A stretch of DNA of 64,000 nucleotides from Cesiribacter sp964504565 (GTDB lineage: Bacteria > Bacteroidota > Bacteroidia > Cytophagales > Cyclobacteriaceae), in contig CAZDEY010000004.1 in assembly GCA_964504565.1 (NCBI GenBank), positions 242,398 to 306,397 of the forward strand, in the 5' to 3' direction. Each line of letters begins with the position of its first letter. Position 1 is the stretch's first letter. Positions 14,441-22,904 of this stretch are shown here, piece by piece. Both the position numbers and the translations under genes were made by a program. The notes under the pieces are model-generated. The model saw only the letters and a list, made by a program, of their open reading frames with translations. It was not told where the DNA came from and ran no database searches.

Positions 14441-14500
14441 AGTGTTATAACGTGTATAACGTATTAACTTGTTGTAAGGTTTATACAATTATACGGTTTT
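14441..14500. promoter_or_regulatory. Divergent operator region of the lysogeny switch
   Basis: The AT-rich gap between the first early gene and the repressor has repeated half-sites: the palindrome GTTATAAC (14444-14451), GTATAAC (14454-14460), and TTATAC twice (14481-14486, 14489-14494). Clustered related half-sites between divergent cro-like and repressor genes are what one expects for the repressor's operators. Confidence 0.5.
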
Positions 14501-14556
14501 AACGATTAAACTACAAATCTTTATTAATAAATTTTTTCAACAAACTGTTAAACCGT

Positions 14557-15411
14557 ATGAATTGGACGCTAACTGACCGGGAAAAGACCCAATGGGAACG
14601 AAATAACCGTATTAAGTATGCCTTAAATAGTGCCGGAATTACGCAAGATGATTTAGCAAAAAACTTAGGCTTACGCCAAGGTACTATCAGCGACCGCCTG
14701 ACCCGGCGCGAGGTAGATAGTATTGACTTTGTAAAATATATAGCCAAGCTAACCAAACGCCGTTTTGCAGATTTGGCCGCTTTGGAGCCGGAGGCCCCGC
14801 CCGCCGCCGCCAAACCAACCGCTCAGGAGCTTTCAGCCAACTACCAAAGTATGCGCATGCAGGGGGCGCTGGATTTTGTGCCTATTATGGACGTGGCTAT
14901 GTCGGCCGGGCCGGGTTACGAAAATGGAGAATACGTGGACTACGAAGATACTATAGCCATGCCCCACCACTTTTTAAAGTCCGGCCAACATATTTGGGGC
15001 CGGGTTCGGGGCCTTAGTATGGCCCCGACCTTTCAGGATAGCGGCTACGTCTGTGTACGTAAGGTAGAGCCGGGGAACTGGGAGGCTATACGTGAGGAGT
15101 ACGTATACCTAGTAATTACCAAGGACGGGCAGGCTAGCCTTAAGCGCGTAAAAAACCGCCTACGGCAGCACGGCCACTTAACCCTAATGAGCGACAACCC
15201 GGACAAAGCCGTATACGGCAATTTTGACGTAAGGGCGGAAGATATACACACGGTTTGGGAGGCTGAATGGTACTTGGCGAACCGCTTCCCGGACGTTAAC
15301 CGGCAGTTTTACCAACGTATAAGCGACCTTGAGGATAAAGTAGAGCGCCACGAACTGGAATTGGAACACCTAAACCGCCGCCAAAAACAATTAAGCGCCC
15401 AAATAAGATGA
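14557..15411 (+). CDS. Prophage repressor, XRE HTH plus S24 (LexA-like) peptidase
   Basis: A 284-residue protein. The N-terminal HTH (about 17-65, ITQDDLAKNLGLRQGTISDRL) is of XRE/CI type. The C-terminal S24 domain has an Ala117-Gly118 candidate self-cleavage site (MSAGPG), nucleophile Ser154 (GLSMAPTF) and general-base Lys196 (ASLKRV). This is the LexA/CI design in which RecA filaments trigger self-cleavage and induction. An unusual C-terminal coiled coil (about 245-284) follows. It starts the rightward lysogeny unit and its stop overlaps the lipoprotein start (ATGA). Confidence 0.92.
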   Translation: MNWTLTDREKTQWERNNRIKYALNSAGITQDDLAKNLGLRQGTISDRLTRREVDSIDFVKYIAKLTKRRFADLAALEPEAPPAAAKPTAQELSANYQSMRMQGALDFVPIMDVAMSAGPGYENGEYVDYEDTIAMPHHFLKSGQHIWGRVRGLSMAPTFQDSGYVCVRKVEPGNWEAIREEYVYLVITKDGQASLKRVKNRLRQHGHLTLMSDNPDKAVYGNFDVRAEDIHTVWEAEWYLANRFPDVNRQFYQRISDLEDKVERHELELEHLNRRQKQLSAQIR

Positions 15412-15710
15412 AATACCTTTTACCTCTATGCCTACTACTGGCCGCCTGCGGGGGCGGTGCCTTAGAAAATAATTGCTTTACCGCTAACCTGGTTAGCGAA
15501 TCCCGAAACCCGAACGGTACTAAAGATGAAGTGTACCACATTTCTATAAACGAATACTGCGACAATTGGAAAGCCCAGCTCCCCGACCTTGCGGGCGAAA
15601 ACCTGTTACCCGGTGACCGGAGGTTCTTTACCCGCAATGCGGACGGCAGCGACACACTGGCCAGCCTACACAACGGTAAAGGGCGCGGACTGTATGTAGT
15701 AGAATGGTAA
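15408..15710 (+). CDS. Small lipoprotein between repressor and integrase
   Basis: A 100-residue protein with a lipoprotein signal (KYLLPLCLLLAAC, lipobox LAAC, Cys14) followed by GGG and a soluble domain with two further cysteines. It is translationally coupled to the repressor (ATGA overlap) and 3 nt from the integrase start, so it should be expressed in the lysogen. Prophage lipoproteins in such positions can act in superinfection exclusion or change the host surface, but no family match supports a specific role. Confidence 0.75.
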   Translation: MKYLLPLCLLLAACGGGALENNCFTANLVSESRNPNGTKDEVYHISINEYCDNWKAQLPDLAGENLLPGDRRFFTRNADGSDTLASLHNGKGRGLYVVEW

Positions 15711-15713
15711 GCT

Positions 15714-16964
15714 GTGGAAGTTAGTTTTTTTACCAAGCCCCTAAAAGCCGGCCGGGTTAGTATTTGTATATACTGCACCTGGGGCGGCGACCGGCTACGA
15801 AAAGCTACCGGTGAACGTTGCGCCGCCAAAAACTGGCACCCCGGTAAGCAGCGGGTAAAGGCCGGGGAGGAAGGGTATTTACACATAAACCAGGAGCTTG
15901 ATCGCTGGGAGGCGGCCGCTAAAGCCGCCTACCGCAATGCCGGTACCGTTACCCCTGAACTTATAAAAGCTGAACTGCACGGCGAAGCTAATACCATTAA
16001 TTGTAATAGCCCCTTAGTAAGCGCGGAACTAAGGCGGTTAATGAAGGATTTACGCGGCAGTTACAGCCCTGGCCATTTACGTGGATTCCGGCCGGTGGCT
16101 GACCATATAGATGCCTACCAGCCTAACATGCGCCTTGACCAGCTAACCGAAGACTGGTTACCGGGCTTTTTGTTCTACCTGCAAGAAAACGATATTAGCA
16201 ACGCCACGGCGCGCAAGTACGTGCAGCCTATCCGTAGCGTACTGGAAGCCCACGGCCGTACCAGCGATTGGGTAAAGGCTAAAAGCAAGGTGCTTAGCGA
16301 ACCCCCGGTACTTTTTCCGGAAGAATTGGAGCTACTGCAGAAGTACACTCCGGACACGCGCACCCTAAAAGAGGTACACGCCTGCTTTATGTTCGTTTGC
16401 TATACCGGCCTACGGCACGGCGAGCTATTTTTTAAACCTGACAATATAGGTCAGGCGGACGGCTACCGCTACCTGAAGATACCGCAGGGGAAAACCAAGC
16501 GGTTTAAAATGGTAGTACTTTCGCCCCAGGCCGAAGCGATTATAAACCAGTACGCCGGGCAATACCATACCTGCTTACCAGTAAAAACCATAGGCTATTA
16601 TAATACTAACGTTAAGTTACTACTACAGGCCGCCGGGCTAAATCGCACGTTTGTAAAAGTGTGTACGGTGGGAAACCGGGTAGTTGAAAAACCTATGCCC
16701 CTTTGGCGGGCGGCCAGTAGCCACACCGCACGCCACACTTGCGCGGTGTATATGCTTAACGAGGGATTAGACCTGAATACCATAGGCAAGCACTTAGGCC
16801 ACCTTAGCGTAAAAACTACGGAAGTTTACGCCCGCTTTGTTAAAAATGAGGTACACCGCCGGGTACTTGGTGTTTGGGGCAAAAACGGGGCAGAAAATAC
16901 CCCAACCCCACCAAAGCAGGGGCAGGCCGGTAACCCTAAAAACGGCACTAATGATAGTAATTAA
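15714..16964 (+). CDS. Tyrosine recombinase, phage integrase (Bacteroidota type)
   Basis: A 416-residue protein with an N-terminal arm-type domain (1-90), a SAM-like core-binding domain (about 100-190) and a catalytic domain. The catalytic residues are all present: Arg234 (TGLRHGE), Lys260 (GKTKR), His337 and Arg340 (SHTARH), His363 (LGHLS) and nucleophile Tyr372 (TTEVYAR). It catalyses integration and excision at att sites. The start is a GTG at 15714, 3 nt after the lipoprotein stop. It is the last prophage gene. Confidence 0.95.
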   Translation: MEVSFFTKPLKAGRVSICIYCTWGGDRLRKATGERCAAKNWHPGKQRVKAGEEGYLHINQELDRWEAAAKAAYRNAGTVTPELIKAELHGEANTINCNSPLVSAELRRLMKDLRGSYSPGHLRGFRPVADHIDAYQPNMRLDQLTEDWLPGFLFYLQENDISNATARKYVQPIRSVLEAHGRTSDWVKAKSKVLSEPPVLFPEELELLQKYTPDTRTLKEVHACFMFVCYTGLRHGELFFKPDNIGQADGYRYLKIPQGKTKRFKMVVLSPQAEAIINQYAGQYHTCLPVKTIGYYNTNVKLLLQAAGLNRTFVKVCTVGNRVVEKPMPLWRAASSHTARHTCAVYMLNEGLDLNTIGKHLGHLSVKTTEVYARFVKNEVHRRVLGVWGKNGAENTPTPPKQGQAGNPKNGTNDSN

Positions 16965-16990
16965 GGAGTTACTTTAGTGTACTTATAATA

Positions 16991-17024
16991 AAAGCGCCCC
17001 TGTTTCAGGGGCGCTTTCTTTTTT
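16991..17024 (+). terminator. Intrinsic terminator after the integrase
   Basis: A perfect 12-bp stem AAAGCGCCCCTG (16991-17002) / CAGGGGCGCTTT (17006-17017) with a TTT loop and a long T-run. It closes the repressor-lipoprotein-integrase transcript and isolates it from the host gene at 17044. Confidence 0.93.
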
Positions 17025-17043
17025 TTATAGCTTTGCCTCACTT

Positions 17044-17916
17044 ATGCGCTACCTCTCTCCGGGAATGATTTATATGCTTGCCGCCACGGTTTTGTTTGCG
17101 GTCATGAATGCTTTGGTTAAACTACTGCCCAATACCATACCGCCGGTCGAAATTGTATTCTTTCGCTCAATAATTTCCCTTTTAATAAGCTACTTAACCT
17201 TAAAACGACTGAAGGTTTATCCGTTTGGTAAGAATAAATCATGGCTGGTGCTCCGGGGGTTGGTTGGGGCTATAGCCCTGATTGCGTTCTTTTTTACCTT
17301 GCAGAACATGCCTCTGGCCAGTGCAGTAACCCTGCAATTTTTATCACCAATTTTTACTTCACTCTTAGGAATTTATATAGTTAAGGAAAAGCTCAGCCTC
17401 TGGCAGATTTTATTCTTTGCAATTTCATTTGCCGGTGTACTGCTTATAAAAGGTTTTGATGCTCGGGTAACTACTGAGTACTTTATTATTGGGGTTGGGT
17501 CGGCATTTTTTTCGGGTTTAGCCTACAATATCATTCGCAAGATTAAGGATCAGGAGCACCCTTTAGTAGTTATTTTATACTTTCCCTTAGTTACTGTACC
17601 ACTAACCTTGGTTTGGCTATTGTACGAATGGCAGACCCCGGTGGGTTGGGAATGGCTGGTTTTGCTTTCTGTTGGCGTACTCACCCAATTTGCTCAGTAT
17701 TTTATGACCAAAGCCTACCAAAGTGAGGAACTCAACAAGGTAGCCAGCCTAAATTATTTGGGTATATTGTATGCCCTGGCCATGGGTTGGGTATTTTTCG
17801 ATGAACATTTTACCACGCTAACCTACGCCGGTATGGGGTTGGTACTCACCGGGGTTATACTGAACGTGTGGTATAAATCCCGGGCGGCAGTACCTATAAC
17901 GCCTAGTGCTAAATAA
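17044..17916 (+). CDS. EamA/DMT-family inner-membrane transporter
   Basis: A 290-residue protein with about ten hydrophobic segments in two homologous halves, as in the drug/metabolite transporter superfamily. The first half shows PPVEIVFFRSIISLLI and the second ends with a membrane helix and a short cytoplasmic tail. Members export metabolites or amino acids; the substrate cannot be read from sequence. It is the first host gene right of the prophage and is followed by a Nudix hydrolase gene. Confidence 0.85.
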   Translation: MRYLSPGMIYMLAATVLFAVMNALVKLLPNTIPPVEIVFFRSIISLLISYLTLKRLKVYPFGKNKSWLVLRGLVGAIALIAFFFTLQNMPLASAVTLQFLSPIFTSLLGIYIVKEKLSLWQILFFAISFAGVLLIKGFDARVTTEYFIIGVGSAFFSGLAYNIIRKIKDQEHPLVVILYFPLVTVPLTLVWLLYEWQTPVGWEWLVLLSVGVLTQFAQYFMTKAYQSEELNKVASLNYLGILYALAMGWVFFDEHFTTLTYAGMGLVLTGVILNVWYKSRAAVPITPSAK

Positions 17917-17965
17917 ACCATACCCTGCCTATTGGGTTAATAGCACGTTCAGCTATTTAGAAAAT

Positions 17966-18484
17966 ATGAGCGTTACCTACGATTATCCCCGCCCGGCAGT
18001 AACTGTTGATTCTATAGTGTTTTGCCTGCTGGAAAACGATCTTAAAGTACTTCTTATTAAACGTAAGAATGATCCTTTTCAGGGTTGCTATTCATTTCCC
18101 GGCGGCTTTATGGAAATTGATGAAAGCCCGGAACTGGCCGTGCAGCGCGAGTTAAAAGAAGAAACCGGCCTTGCCATAGATGACTATATTCAGGTTGGGG
18201 CCTTTGCTGCGCCCGATCGTGATCCGCGCCACCGTACGGTATCTATTGCGTACCTATCGGTAATTACGGAAGAAAAAAAAGTGGTAGGCCAGGACGACGC
18301 CGCCAAAGCCTGCTGGTGTAGCCTAAGTGATATGCCCTACGAACTGGCTTTTGACCACTCCGATATGCTGGAACAAGTAAAAGTATTTGCCGATATGTAC
18401 TTTAGAACAGCCATACCCAATTCGGCCGAAGCTTTTTTCTTAAATGAAGATCAGATTGAAGAATTACTAAACTACGTAGCCTAG
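17966..18484 (+). CDS. Nudix hydrolase
   Basis: A 172-residue protein starting at the ATG at 17966 (the frame opens at 17906 inside the previous gene, but MSVTYDYPRPAVTVD is the usual family start). It has a full Nudix box: GGFMEIDESPELAVQRELKEETGL, with the REL.EE catalytic core. The CLLENDLKVLLIKRKNDPFQG opening resembles ADP-ribose/NAD-related Nudix enzymes. No winged-helix domain is present, so it is not an NrtR-type regulator. Its stop overlaps the GTG start of the PhzF gene. Confidence 0.85.
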   Translation: MSVTYDYPRPAVTVDSIVFCLLENDLKVLLIKRKNDPFQGCYSFPGGFMEIDESPELAVQRELKEETGLAIDDYIQVGAFAAPDRDPRHRTVSIAYLSVITEEKKVVGQDDAAKACWCSLSDMPYELAFDHSDMLEQVKVFADMYFRTAIPNSAEAFFLNEDQIEELLNYVA

Positions 18485-19272
18485 TGAAATTATACCAAGT
18501 AGATAGCTTTACCAGCGAAGCATTTTGCGGCAACCCGGCGGCCGTTTGCATTTCTGATGAGCCTCTTTCTGAAAGGTTAATGCAGAATATTGCTGCCGAA
18601 ATGAACCTTTCGGAAACCGCTTTTCTGGCCAAAGCCGATAAGCTAAAGAGATTAAGGTGGTTTACACCTACCACCGAGGTTACGCTCTGTGGGCACGCTA
18701 CCTTAGCGGCAGCGTACATTTTGTATACCGAAGGTTATCTGGATAATGACGACCGGCACAGCTTCTCATCGGCCAGCGGCGAGCTAATTGTTAGCTTTAA
18801 GGTTGGGGATAAACCGCAGATAGAAATGGATTTTCCTCTGATTTCTACCCAAAGTAAAGAGTTGCCCCTATGGGTAGGCGAGCATTTTGAAAATGTGTTA
18901 GGGTTTGCTTCTACCGAAAAGAACGATATAGTTGAATTAGAAAATACCGAGGTGGTTCAAGGTTTTCGGCCTGATTTTGCTGTCATTAGTAAGCACACCC
19001 GGCAGGGCCTGATTATTACTGCAGCCGGAAATGGTAATACGGATTTCGTAAGCCGCTACTTCGTACCTAACGTAGGCGTACCTGAAGATCCGGTAACCGG
19101 CTCGGCCCACTGCGAACTTGCCCATTACTGGCAGCAACGACTTGAAAAAAATACATTCCGGGCCTACCAAGCTTCAGCTCGCGGCGGCAGTGTAGAGCTG
19201 GAAATTCAGAGCGATAGGGTACTGCTCAGAGGTAATGCAGTAGTTATTTTTAAGACTGATCTATTAGTATAA
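18484..19272 (+). CDS. PhzF-family isomerase/epimerase
   Basis: A 262-residue protein of the PhzF/DapF-like fold: KLYQVDSFTSEAFCGNPAAVC N-terminus, catalytic Glu44 in NLSETAFL, LCGHATLAAAY, and EDPVTGSAHC in the second half. The GTG start at 18484 overlaps the Nudix stop (TAGTGA context). Family members catalyse allylic isomerisation; outside phenazine producers the substrate is mostly unknown. No phenazine genes are nearby. Confidence 0.88.
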   Translation: MKLYQVDSFTSEAFCGNPAAVCISDEPLSERLMQNIAAEMNLSETAFLAKADKLKRLRWFTPTTEVTLCGHATLAAAYILYTEGYLDNDDRHSFSSASGELIVSFKVGDKPQIEMDFPLISTQSKELPLWVGEHFENVLGFASTEKNDIVELENTEVVQGFRPDFAVISKHTRQGLIITAAGNGNTDFVSRYFVPNVGVPEDPVTGSAHCELAHYWQQRLEKNTFRAYQASARGGSVELEIQSDRVLLRGNAVVIFKTDLLV

Positions 19273-19302
19273 AAAAAGGGAAGCCTACCAGCTTCCCTTT
19301 TC
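19271..19302. terminator. Bidirectional terminator between phzF-like gene and gapA
   Basis: The stem AAAGGGAAGC (19275-19284) / GCTTCCCTTT (19291-19300) is preceded by an A-run and followed by a T-run, so it can end transcripts from both sides. It sits between convergent genes. Confidence 0.88.
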
Positions 19303-19327
19303 TATATAAAAATTTAAAGCCCGCTTA

Positions 19328-20326
19328 CTATAGCTGGCCTAAGCGCATAATAAGGTCAGCGGTGCGGTTAGAGTAACCAGCCTCATTATCGTACCAGCCT
19401 ACTACTTTAACCAGGTTGCCGCTGGCCATGGTTAAGCCAGAATCGAAGATACAACTGTGCGGGTTGCCGATTATATCGGTGCTTACCAGAGGATCATCGC
19501 TGTATTCCATTATACCTTTAAGGCCGGCGCCGGCAGCTTCTTTCATAGCGGCATTAACCTCATCGGCGGTCACTTCCTTACTAAGAATAGCAGTAAAATC
19601 AGTAACTGAACCATCCGGAACCGGAACGCGCATGGCAATGCCATCTAGTTTTCCCTGAAGCTCAGGAAGCACTAAGCCTACGGCTTTTGCAGCTCCGGTA
19701 GAAGTAGGTACAATATTTACGGCAGCGGCACGAGCCCGGCGTAAGTCGCTATGCGGTGCATCTTGCAAACGCTGGTCGGCAGTATAAGCATGAATGGTAT
19801 TGATATAACCTTTGGTAACTCCAAACTTCTCGTTTAGAACCTTAACCATTGGTGCCAGGCAGTTAGTAGTACAGCTAGCGTTAGAAACTACGGTCATATC
19901 GGCACTGATAGTTTCGTCGTTTACGCCAAGCACTACGGTAGGAACGCCACCTTTAGCGGGGGCAGAAATAACTACCCGCTTAGCTCCGGCTTTAATGTGG
20001 GCCGAGGCAGAATCCATATCGGTAAAGCGGCCGGTACTTTCCAGTACAATATCTACGCCCATATTGCCCCAAGGCAGTTGAGCCGGATCTTTTTCGGAAA
20101 GAATTTTAATTTCGTCACCGTTTACGGTAAAACCGTTATTGCTAACCTTAACTTCGCCATCAAAGCGGCCGTGTACCGAGTCGTACTTTAACAGGTGAGC
20201 AAGAGTTTTAACATCGGTAAGGTCGTTAATAGCTACGATATCTACATTACCGCTCGCCAATAGCGTTTTAAACGTAAGGCGGCCTATACGGCCAAACCCG
20301 TTAATTGCTACTTTTAATTTTGCCAT
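19328..20326 (-). CDS. gapA: Glyceraldehyde-3-phosphate dehydrogenase
   Basis: A 332-residue GAPDH: NAD-binding GFGRIGR (11-17), acidic Asp35 (INDLTD) favouring NAD, catalytic Cys152 in SNASCTTN, the histidine of YINTIHAYT, and WYDNEAGYS at the C-terminus. It interconverts glyceraldehyde-3-phosphate and 1,3-bisphosphoglycerate in glycolysis and gluconeogenesis. It is a monocistronic gene, with terminator at 19271 and its own upstream region to about 20470. Confidence 0.97.
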   Translation of the reverse strand: MAKLKVAINGFGRIGRLTFKTLLASGNVDIVAINDLTDVKTLAHLLKYDSVHGRFDGEVKVSNNGFTVNGDEIKILSEKDPAQLPWGNMGVDIVLESTGRFTDMDSASAHIKAGAKRVVISAPAKGGVPTVVLGVNDETISADMTVVSNASCTTNCLAPMVKVLNEKFGVTKGYINTIHAYTADQRLQDAPHSDLRRARAAAVNIVPTSTGAAKAVGLVLPELQGKLDGIAMRVPVPDGSVTDFTAILSKEVTADEVNAAMKEAAGAGLKGIMEYSDDPLVSTDIIGNPHSCIFDSGLTMASGNLVKVVGWYDNEAGYSNRTADLIMRLGQL

Positions 20327-20480
20327 AGCAGAAAAAAGAAGAAAGGTTAAAAATTCAGGAGCAAAAGTAATATGCTTAGTGCTCTAAAGCAAAAGCATTG
20401 TAGGGCGTAAATGTTTAAGGTAATTACGCTTGAAAATCAGGCAGCTAACGGGTAATGCCTACTTTTTTTAAAAAGTGGGG

Positions 20481-20511
20481 TTGCTAGTTTAATTCTAACC
20501 CCCTATATTTG
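20481..20511 (+). promoter_or_regulatory. Bacteroidota-type promoter of tRNA-Glu
   Basis: TTG (20481-20483), a 20-nt spacer and TATATTTG (20504-20511) match the TTG...TAnnTTTG consensus of the Bacteroidota main sigma factor. Start of transcription would fall about 13 nt before the mature tRNA. Confidence 0.75.
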
Positions 20512-20530
20512 CATCACAATTTCAAAGCAC

Positions 20531-20602
20531 GCTCCGTTCGTCTAGGGGTTAGGACGCCAGATTTTCATTCTGGTAGCAGGGGTTCGATTCCCCTACGGAG
20601 TG
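20531..20602 (+). tRNA. tRNA-Glu (anticodon TTC)
   Basis: A clean cloverleaf: acceptor GCTCCGT/ACGGAGT, anticodon stem CCAGA/TCTGG with loop TTTTCAT giving anticodon TTC, and T-arm AGGGG TTCGATT CCCCT. Discriminator G at 20602; CCA is not encoded. It is flanked by a promoter and a terminator, so it is a single-gene unit. Confidence 0.97.
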
Positions 20603-20603
20603 C

Positions 20604-20640
20604 AAAAGCCTGCAGAGTCAATCTGCAGGCTTTTTGTTTT
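20604..20640 (+). terminator. Intrinsic terminator of tRNA-Glu
   Basis: A perfect 13-bp stem AAAAGCCTGCAGA (20604-20616) / TCTGCAGGCTTTT (20622-20634) with a 5-nt loop and a T-run. Confidence 0.93.
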
Positions 20641-20749
20641 TCTGTACTTCTGCCATATGTCTTGCATTGCCGAATTATCGTTTAGAAGTACGTTTTTCTT
20701 TCTGCTTAAAAAGTATAATTTTAAAGTTGTGGAAAATTTGCGCAATTAG

Positions 20750-22903
20750 ATGTCGGCCAAGGTTCACTTTATCTCAGCTTTTCTTAGTCTGCTTCTATTG
20801 GCCGGGGCGTGGTTGGCTATGTCCCAATCCGGCAAGCCTGCCCCAGAATTTTCTGAGCGCCAAAATGTTACTCCCCAAATTAATTTTATGGGGGTAATTC
20901 ACGATAAGGCCGATTCAATTTCGTTTAGCCAAATACTAACTTCTAGTCAGGCGGCTTTTAAACCGGTAAAGGATAACCGCCACGTAGGCGGATTTGCTAA
21001 AGGAGCTTACTGGCTAAAAATTAATATTAGTGACCTTGATATACAGCAAGATAGCTGGTTTTTGGAGGTTGATAATGCTTATCTGGACAGCCTTACCTTT
21101 TATTTTCAGGATAATGATGGTACGTGGCGCAGGACCTATGCCGGTAATTACATTCCGGTAAACCAGCAGCTAGTTAAGCACTACCACTATGTATTTCCAG
21201 TAGCTAGTAAACAAATTAGCGGCGGGGAATTTTATTTGCGGGTAAAATCAGAAGCCAGTATCTATGTTCCCCTCCAACTATGGCCGCATACTCAATTTAG
21301 AACCCACAGCACTAATTCCATCTGGTTGTATGGCCTGCTGTATGGGGCCATGCTTTTTATGTTTATATACCACATGGTGGTGGCAGTTACGCTAAAATCC
21401 AGGACGTACCTTTATTTTGCTCTATTTCTACTATTTAATACGCTATTTCAAGGAATATACTACGGCCATTTTCGCCAGTTTTTATTTCCGGAGGGCGGAG
21501 CGGTTATAAACTATCTGCTCCTAATTATGCTGGCTTGTTTAAAGGCGGCCGCCCTAATGTTTGCTATATATTTTTTAAGGTTTACCCGAAGTAGCCGCTG
21601 GACCCGAACCCTAAAAATTATGGCTAGCATTTGGTTTTTATCATTAGTGCTGCCCCTAATAATGCCGTACCGTATCGCCGGATTTGTGTTTGCGGGTTAC
21701 TCCACTCTTTCTATTGTGGCAATTATAGTAGCGGCCTACACAACACTTCGTATCCAGCGCCGACGGGCTACCTTATTCCTGATAGCGTGGGTTTTGTACT
21801 TATCCGGAGCTATTCTCAGCGATATGCGGGTTATAGGATTGGATGTTTTGGATGCTTCGGCCGATATACTTTTGCAGTACGGCAATATCTTAAATGCTTT
21901 ATTGCTAGCATTAGCCCTTGCCGACCGTATAAACCACTACCGAAAGGAACAGTATATTGCCAAGCAAACTGCGTTAAACGCCATAACCAAGCAACAGCAA
22001 CTGGCCGAGCAGCACCGACTAACTTTAGAAAATCGGGTACAGGAAAGAACTTTTCAACTAGAAGAAAAGCAGAATGAAATTCTTTCTCAAAATAAGAAAT
22101 TGTTCGAACAGCAGCAGATTATTGAGAGTCAGAACGAAGAACTGCAGGTACTAAACGGTGAGCTGGAACGAAAAGTACAAAAACGTACCTACGAACTTCG
22201 AGCCTCTAATAAAGATTTATTAAAGCGAAAGCAGCAACTAGAGCAATTTGCATTTATAACCTCGCACAATTTGCGGGGGCCGGTAGCCAGCATGATTGGC
22301 CTTATAAACTTATTTAAGCGCAACCAGATAACGGATTCTGAAAACCTGAGCTATCTAGATATGCTGCAACGTTCGGTTACTAAACTGGATGGTGTGCTGA
22401 AAGATTTGGATAAAATTTTAAAGCTGGAAAAAAACTTTGACGGACAAACGGAGGAGATACTATATGTTAATTTGATAAATGATATTCTGGAGAAATTAAC
22501 TTTACAAGTTCAGGAAGCCCAGCCTACTATTACCACGGATTTTCGGCAGGAAACTATTGTAAATAATCGGGCGTACCTAGATAGCATATTGTATAATCTG
22601 CTAAGTAACAGCCTGAAGTACAGACATCCTAAGCGGGAATTAGAGATTTTTATAAGCAGTTGGCAAGAAGAAAAAACGAACTGCTTCAGTGTACAAGATA
22701 ATGGGCTGGGTATGGATATGAACCTGGTGAAAGATAAACTATTTACCTTATATCAGCGCTTTCACCCCGAGTATGCCGAAGGCAAAGGCCTAGGCTTATA
22801 TTTGCTTAAGAGCCAGGTTGAAATGCTAAAGGGCAGGGTTGAGGTGGTGAGTGAAAAAGGGCAGGGTACAACTTTTACGGTACGCCTGCCTAATGCTCAA
22901 TAA
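20750..22903 (+). CDS. 7TMR-DISM sensor histidine kinase
   Basis: A 717-residue membrane kinase. An N-terminal signal/anchor helix is followed by a periplasmic 7TMR-DISMED2 beta-sandwich domain (about 60-190, containing GAYWLKINI and WFLEVDNAYLDSL). A seven-helix membrane domain (about 195-395), a long coiled coil (about 405-490), a HisKA domain with the phosphoacceptor in ITSHNLRGP, and a HATPase with N box (NLLSNSLKY), DNGLGM and GKGLGLYL complete it. It probably senses an extracellular carbohydrate-like ligand or surface state. No response regulator gene is adjacent, so it is an orphan kinase. Confidence 0.92.
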   Translation: MSAKVHFISAFLSLLLLAGAWLAMSQSGKPAPEFSERQNVTPQINFMGVIHDKADSISFSQILTSSQAAFKPVKDNRHVGGFAKGAYWLKINISDLDIQQDSWFLEVDNAYLDSLTFYFQDNDGTWRRTYAGNYIPVNQQLVKHYHYVFPVASKQISGGEFYLRVKSEASIYVPLQLWPHTQFRTHSTNSIWLYGLLYGAMLFMFIYHMVVAVTLKSRTYLYFALFLLFNTLFQGIYYGHFRQFLFPEGGAVINYLLLIMLACLKAAALMFAIYFLRFTRSSRWTRTLKIMASIWFLSLVLPLIMPYRIAGFVFAGYSTLSIVAIIVAAYTTLRIQRRRATLFLIAWVLYLSGAILSDMRVIGLDVLDASADILLQYGNILNALLLALALADRINHYRKEQYIAKQTALNAITKQQQLAEQHRLTLENRVQERTFQLEEKQNEILSQNKKLFEQQQIIESQNEELQVLNGELERKVQKRTYELRASNKDLLKRKQQLEQFAFITSHNLRGPVASMIGLINLFKRNQITDSENLSYLDMLQRSVTKLDGVLKDLDKILKLEKNFDGQTEEILYVNLINDILEKLTLQVQEAQPTITTDFRQETIVNNRAYLDSILYNLLSNSLKYRHPKRELEIFISSWQEEKTNCFSVQDNGLGMDMNLVKDKLFTLYQRFHPEYAEGKGLGLYLLKSQVEMLKGRVEVVSEKGQGTTFTVRLPNAQ

Positions 22904-22904
22904 A

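Larger units (their letters stand above)
1..16990. mobile_element. Temperate prophage, right-hand part (left end outside window)
   Basis: The region holds late virion genes at the left edge, a leftward early/replication block, a divergent operator region, a S24-type repressor and a tyrosine integrase at the right end next to host housekeeping genes. That is the usual layout of an integrated temperate phage. The right border must lie between the integrase stop (16964) and the first host gene (17044), and a strong terminator at 16991 sits there. I could not identify att repeats because the other end is not in the window. Confidence 0.9.

Noticed and set aside
14511..14813. 100-codon frame antisense to the repressor gene start
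   Set aside because: It overlaps the repressor HTH coding region, has no domain pattern and would be transcribed through the operator region.
20531..20602. tRNA-Glu as the attachment site of the prophage
   Set aside because: The integrase ends 3.6 kb away and intact host genes lie between; the tRNA shows no duplicated 3' end in this window.
20634..20897. 87-codon frame ahead of the histidine kinase
   Set aside because: It starts inside the tRNA terminator and runs out of frame into the kinase gene; nothing suggests translation.
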